64,000 nt of DNA from Sceloporus undulatus (Eukaryota; Chordata; Lepidosauria; Squamata; Phrynosomatidae): assembly GCF_019175285.1 (NCBI RefSeq), contig NC_056527.1, positions 113,367,434 through 113,431,433 of the forward strand, read 5' to 3'. Under the pieces are notes generated by a model, which saw nothing but the letters and a program-made list of their open reading frames with translations, was not told the DNA's origin and ran no database searches. Both the position numbers and the translations under genes were made by a program. Every line of letters begins with the position of its first letter. The first letter of the stretch is position 1. This document shows positions 61,660 to 64,000 of this stretch, one piece after another.

Positions 61660-61895
61660 TGGTATCTGCTGGGGTTTGGTTTCAGGACCTCCCATGGAAA
61701 CCAAAATCTGTGGATGCTCTAGTCCCATTAAATACAGTACCATAGTAAAATGGTGTCCCTTATGTAAAATGGAAAAATCAAGGTTTTCTTTTTGGAATTT
61801 ATATTTTTTGGAATATTTTCCATCTATGGATGCTCAAAAAACAAACAAACAAACAAACAAACAAACAAACAAACAAAAAACCCTGTGAATATGGA
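61660..61895. mobile_element. MITE, family E, with (CAAA)n inside
   Basis: CTGGGGTTTGGTTTCAGGAC, CCATTAAATACAGTACCATA and TTTCTTTTTGGAATTTATAT match 36364-36555. A CAAA microsatellite (61838-61876) has expanded near its right end. Confidence 0.72.
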
Positions 61896-62389
61896 CACAC
61901 CACACAGAAGGGGTAGAGGAACCATAATGGCTGTCATTCTGTTAGGCAGTTACAGTCTTGTAAACTAGATTTATCCTCTTGTTATTGCTTCTTATTCACA
62001 TTTATGTTTGTAGCATCATGGCTACATGACCACCAAAGCCTCCTAAAGCCTCCTGGCTTCTATTTTGGGGTAGTAGTGGAGAATCTGTGTTTTAGTTGAA
62101 ACTGTGCAGAAGATATCCAATTTGCTGTCTCCTGACCCACTAACAAATCCAGCAGTCTAGACAGAGCTTTTATATTTCAGGCTAAAACTAAGGGAAGATT
62201 CATCACTCTGATTACAAGATGGTGGTGTTGGGAGACTCAATGCCACTGAGCTGAAAAAGAGCATTTTCCCTTGCTTTTCTGTCTGTTATCTCACTAGTAC
62301 AGCAGGACCAAGGGTCCAGTGGGCCTTGGAAAAATGACTAGGTTACCAGGAACCCTTATGGAACTATGGGCCGGGACAGACTGCCCCAG

Positions 62390-62603
62390 TCTGCACTGCA
62401 GAAATAATGCCATTTGATACCGCTTTAACTACCATGGCTTACTGATATGGAATTCTGGCATTTGCCATTTTGTGAGATATTTAGCCTTCTATGTTGGAGA
62501 ACTTTGGTGCCACAACAAATTGCAGTTCCCAGAATTCATAGCATTGAGGGATGGCACTTAAAGTGTCAAACTGCATTATTTCTGCAGTGCAGATGCAGCC
62601 TTA
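62390..62603. mobile_element. Palindromic MITE, family A, full
   Basis: CTGCACTGCAGAAATAATGC and GCATTATTTCTGCAGTGCAG are near-perfect inverted ends. Both inner halves are present. It is the clearest full-length copy of the family here. Confidence 0.88.
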
Positions 62604-63004
62604 AAAGCGACCGTAAGAACACCCGTGCTGGGGGGGGGGAGAGATACAAATACTATAGCAATAAGTCTGCTGTTTCATGTGTGTGTGTATGTGTGTGTGT
62701 GTTGTATAGTTTGATTTATTTCCAAGTGACTTGATTGAAGAATAAGACCCTCACCCAAGATCCTACATTGCACCTGCATAGGGCCCATATCCAGTCATGT
62801 TATTACTAACCCGCCCTTCTGCTCAAAACCAATGTTGTGCATTCAGCTGTGTGTTTGCTAGTGTGCCTGCTTCTTTTGCCCTTGTTCCATGGGAAATCGC
62901 ACCTTGTACTATGGGAAACAGACCGTGTATCCTTCTGCAATCTCAGTGGAAAAAGGGTGCACTGAAAGCACTGACGTTCCCTACAACTGTCCCAGTTTGA
63001 AAGG

Positions 63005-63400
63005 GTGGGTCCAGTTAGTCCTCTGTCATCACATTTTTCAACTGTTCTTAAAATGTCCCATTTTCTCTCTCCTCCTCCTTCTGCTCTCCCCCATTGTCTT
63101 CAGCTTACTTCCATTGCTTCAGACTGAGTTTGAAGCACAAAGATAGTTTGACTCTATGAACTCAACAGGGGGAAAGGAGAAGAGGGGTATGGATCTTGTT
63201 TTCCCCAGTAGGATCAGGCAAAAACAAATGGATGCAGCCTCTCACAGTTTGTGTGCTCTTCCTGATTCATAGCTTTTGCTATCTTGACTGCATGATTTTG
63301 CTTGACCAGACATGTCTCACTTTGCATCTGTGAAACACTGGAGAACAGGGGCATAGTTTCAACTTTAAATGTCTCCCTGGCAAAATATGCCTTAGTTGGC
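63005..63400. mobile_element. Repeat family D, reverse
   Basis: AGGCAAAAACAAATGGATGC and TGCATCTGTGAAACACTGGA are inverted counterparts of the 49735 and 55440 copies. The left boundary is uncertain. Confidence 0.5.
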
Positions 63401-63641
63401 TCCACTTAGATTGGAGGCACCTTGATGGGCTTACCTGTTAATGATGGCAGAAGTAGGTGGCAGACCTGCAATGTGTATGGAGCACCTGGGAGCCTGTTAT
63501 CACTAATAGTTCCCCAATGCCATGGCATGATACAGCATCAGGGCCACTGTGGGAAATTTAAAAAGCAGCTGGCTCATAGCCCCAGCCAAAGTATGGTGGG
63601 CCCAGGGATTGTATTAAAAGTAGGAATTGCTTGGGTGTCTA

Positions 63642-63770
63642 GGGCTGCATCTGAATTACAGAAATAATCCAGTCCAACACCACTTTAACTGCCATAGCTC
63701 AATTCTATGGAATCCTGGGGTTTGTAGTTTGATGTGGCACCAGAGCATTCTGATTTTGCTTTGGGTAGGC
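63642..63770. mobile_element. Family A MITE, left half
   Basis: GGGCTGCATCTGAATTACAG, AACACCACTTTAACTGCCAT and GGAATCCTGGGGTTTGTAGT are present. No right arm is found. Confidence 0.65.
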
Positions 63771-64000
63771 CTAGAGGTTGTATTTGAAGTTGGAACTGTT
63801 TTGGTCCCTCCATTTCAGCATCTGCCACATCCTGCTGCTGAACCTTTATGACTAATAAAAATACCGTATTTTCATAGTTAAGTCCTAAATGCATCTCAGA
63901 ACAGATCTTTGTGGCTTCAGTGATTCTTCTTGAGAACTGAAATACAAATAACTCCCAATGCTGGCTAATGGTTTTTGTCTCAGCAGTATGGTAGTCAGTT

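Larger units (their letters stand above)
60200..64000. other. 3' end of window, repeats only
   Basis: It holds family A MITEs (60390-60510, 60580-60740, 62390-62603, 63642-63770), a family F MITE (60988-61147), a Sauria SINE (61318-61533), a family E MITE (61660-61895), GT and CAAA microsatellites, and a reversed family D copy (63005-63400). No gene was recognised. Confidence 0.6.

Overview
The window is vertebrate nuclear DNA, almost certainly from a squamate reptile and probably an iguanian lizard. It carries Sauria-type tRNA SINEs ending in an RTE/BovB-like tail, 5S-rRNA-derived SINEs, a BovB copy, L2 and CR1 fragments, and dozens of short palindromic DNA-transposon relics (MITEs) of a kind I associate with lizard genomes. 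The species call is inference; the gene content is seen directly.

Layout. (1) 1-16.8 kb is the 3' part of the T-cell receptor alpha joining (TRAJ) cluster. Thirteen J segments on the + strand are numbered J1-J13 here by order. Each has an F/W-G-x-G-type core and a splice donor, and most have a 12-spacer recombination signal (RSS) upstream. Nine look intact. J5 and J13 have poor heptamers, J11 has lost the first glycine of FGxG, and J10 has a 413-bp hAT element inside its RSS spacer. (2) 16.85-21.1 kb is the TRA constant gene (TRAC): Ig domain, hinge with the interchain cysteine, transmembrane exon, and a likely fourth exon with the stop codon. (3) Around 25.26-25.34 kb, between TRAC and DAD1, a short unique block has a cAMP response element (CRE), a TCF/LEF site, a Runx-like site and an Ets site in the order of the mammalian TCR-alpha enhancer core. 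(4) 28.86-32.49 kb is DAD1 on the - strand, three exons, one of them 3' UTR only. (5) 32.05-33.65 kb is a CpG-rich divergent promoter zone with eight palindromic NRF1-like motifs. (6) 33.71-46.69 kb is ABHD4 on the + strand, seven coding exons, 344 residues, with one GC-AG intron and a probable 2.3-kb 3' UTR. (7) 49-64 kb is repeat-rich, with two unrecognised terminal-exon-like coding blocks at 53.46-53.69 and 59.81-60.19 kb.

The order TRAJ-TRAC-enhancer-DAD1-ABHD4 matches the conserved tetrapod TRA locus. The J segments, TRAC and enhancer serve V-J recombination and expression of the alpha chain. DAD1 (oligosaccharyltransferase subunit) and ABHD4 (N-acyl-phospholipid lipase) are housekeeping neighbours. 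No TCR delta gene was seen here, but delta genes would normally lie upstream of this window.

The most interesting items are the hAT insertion that splits the J10 RSS with a clean 8-bp target duplication, the recognisable enhancer core, a J lineage sharing a non-consensus nonamer, the GC-AG intron, a 22-bp perfect hairpin in the ABHD4 3' UTR, and the two unknown exons.
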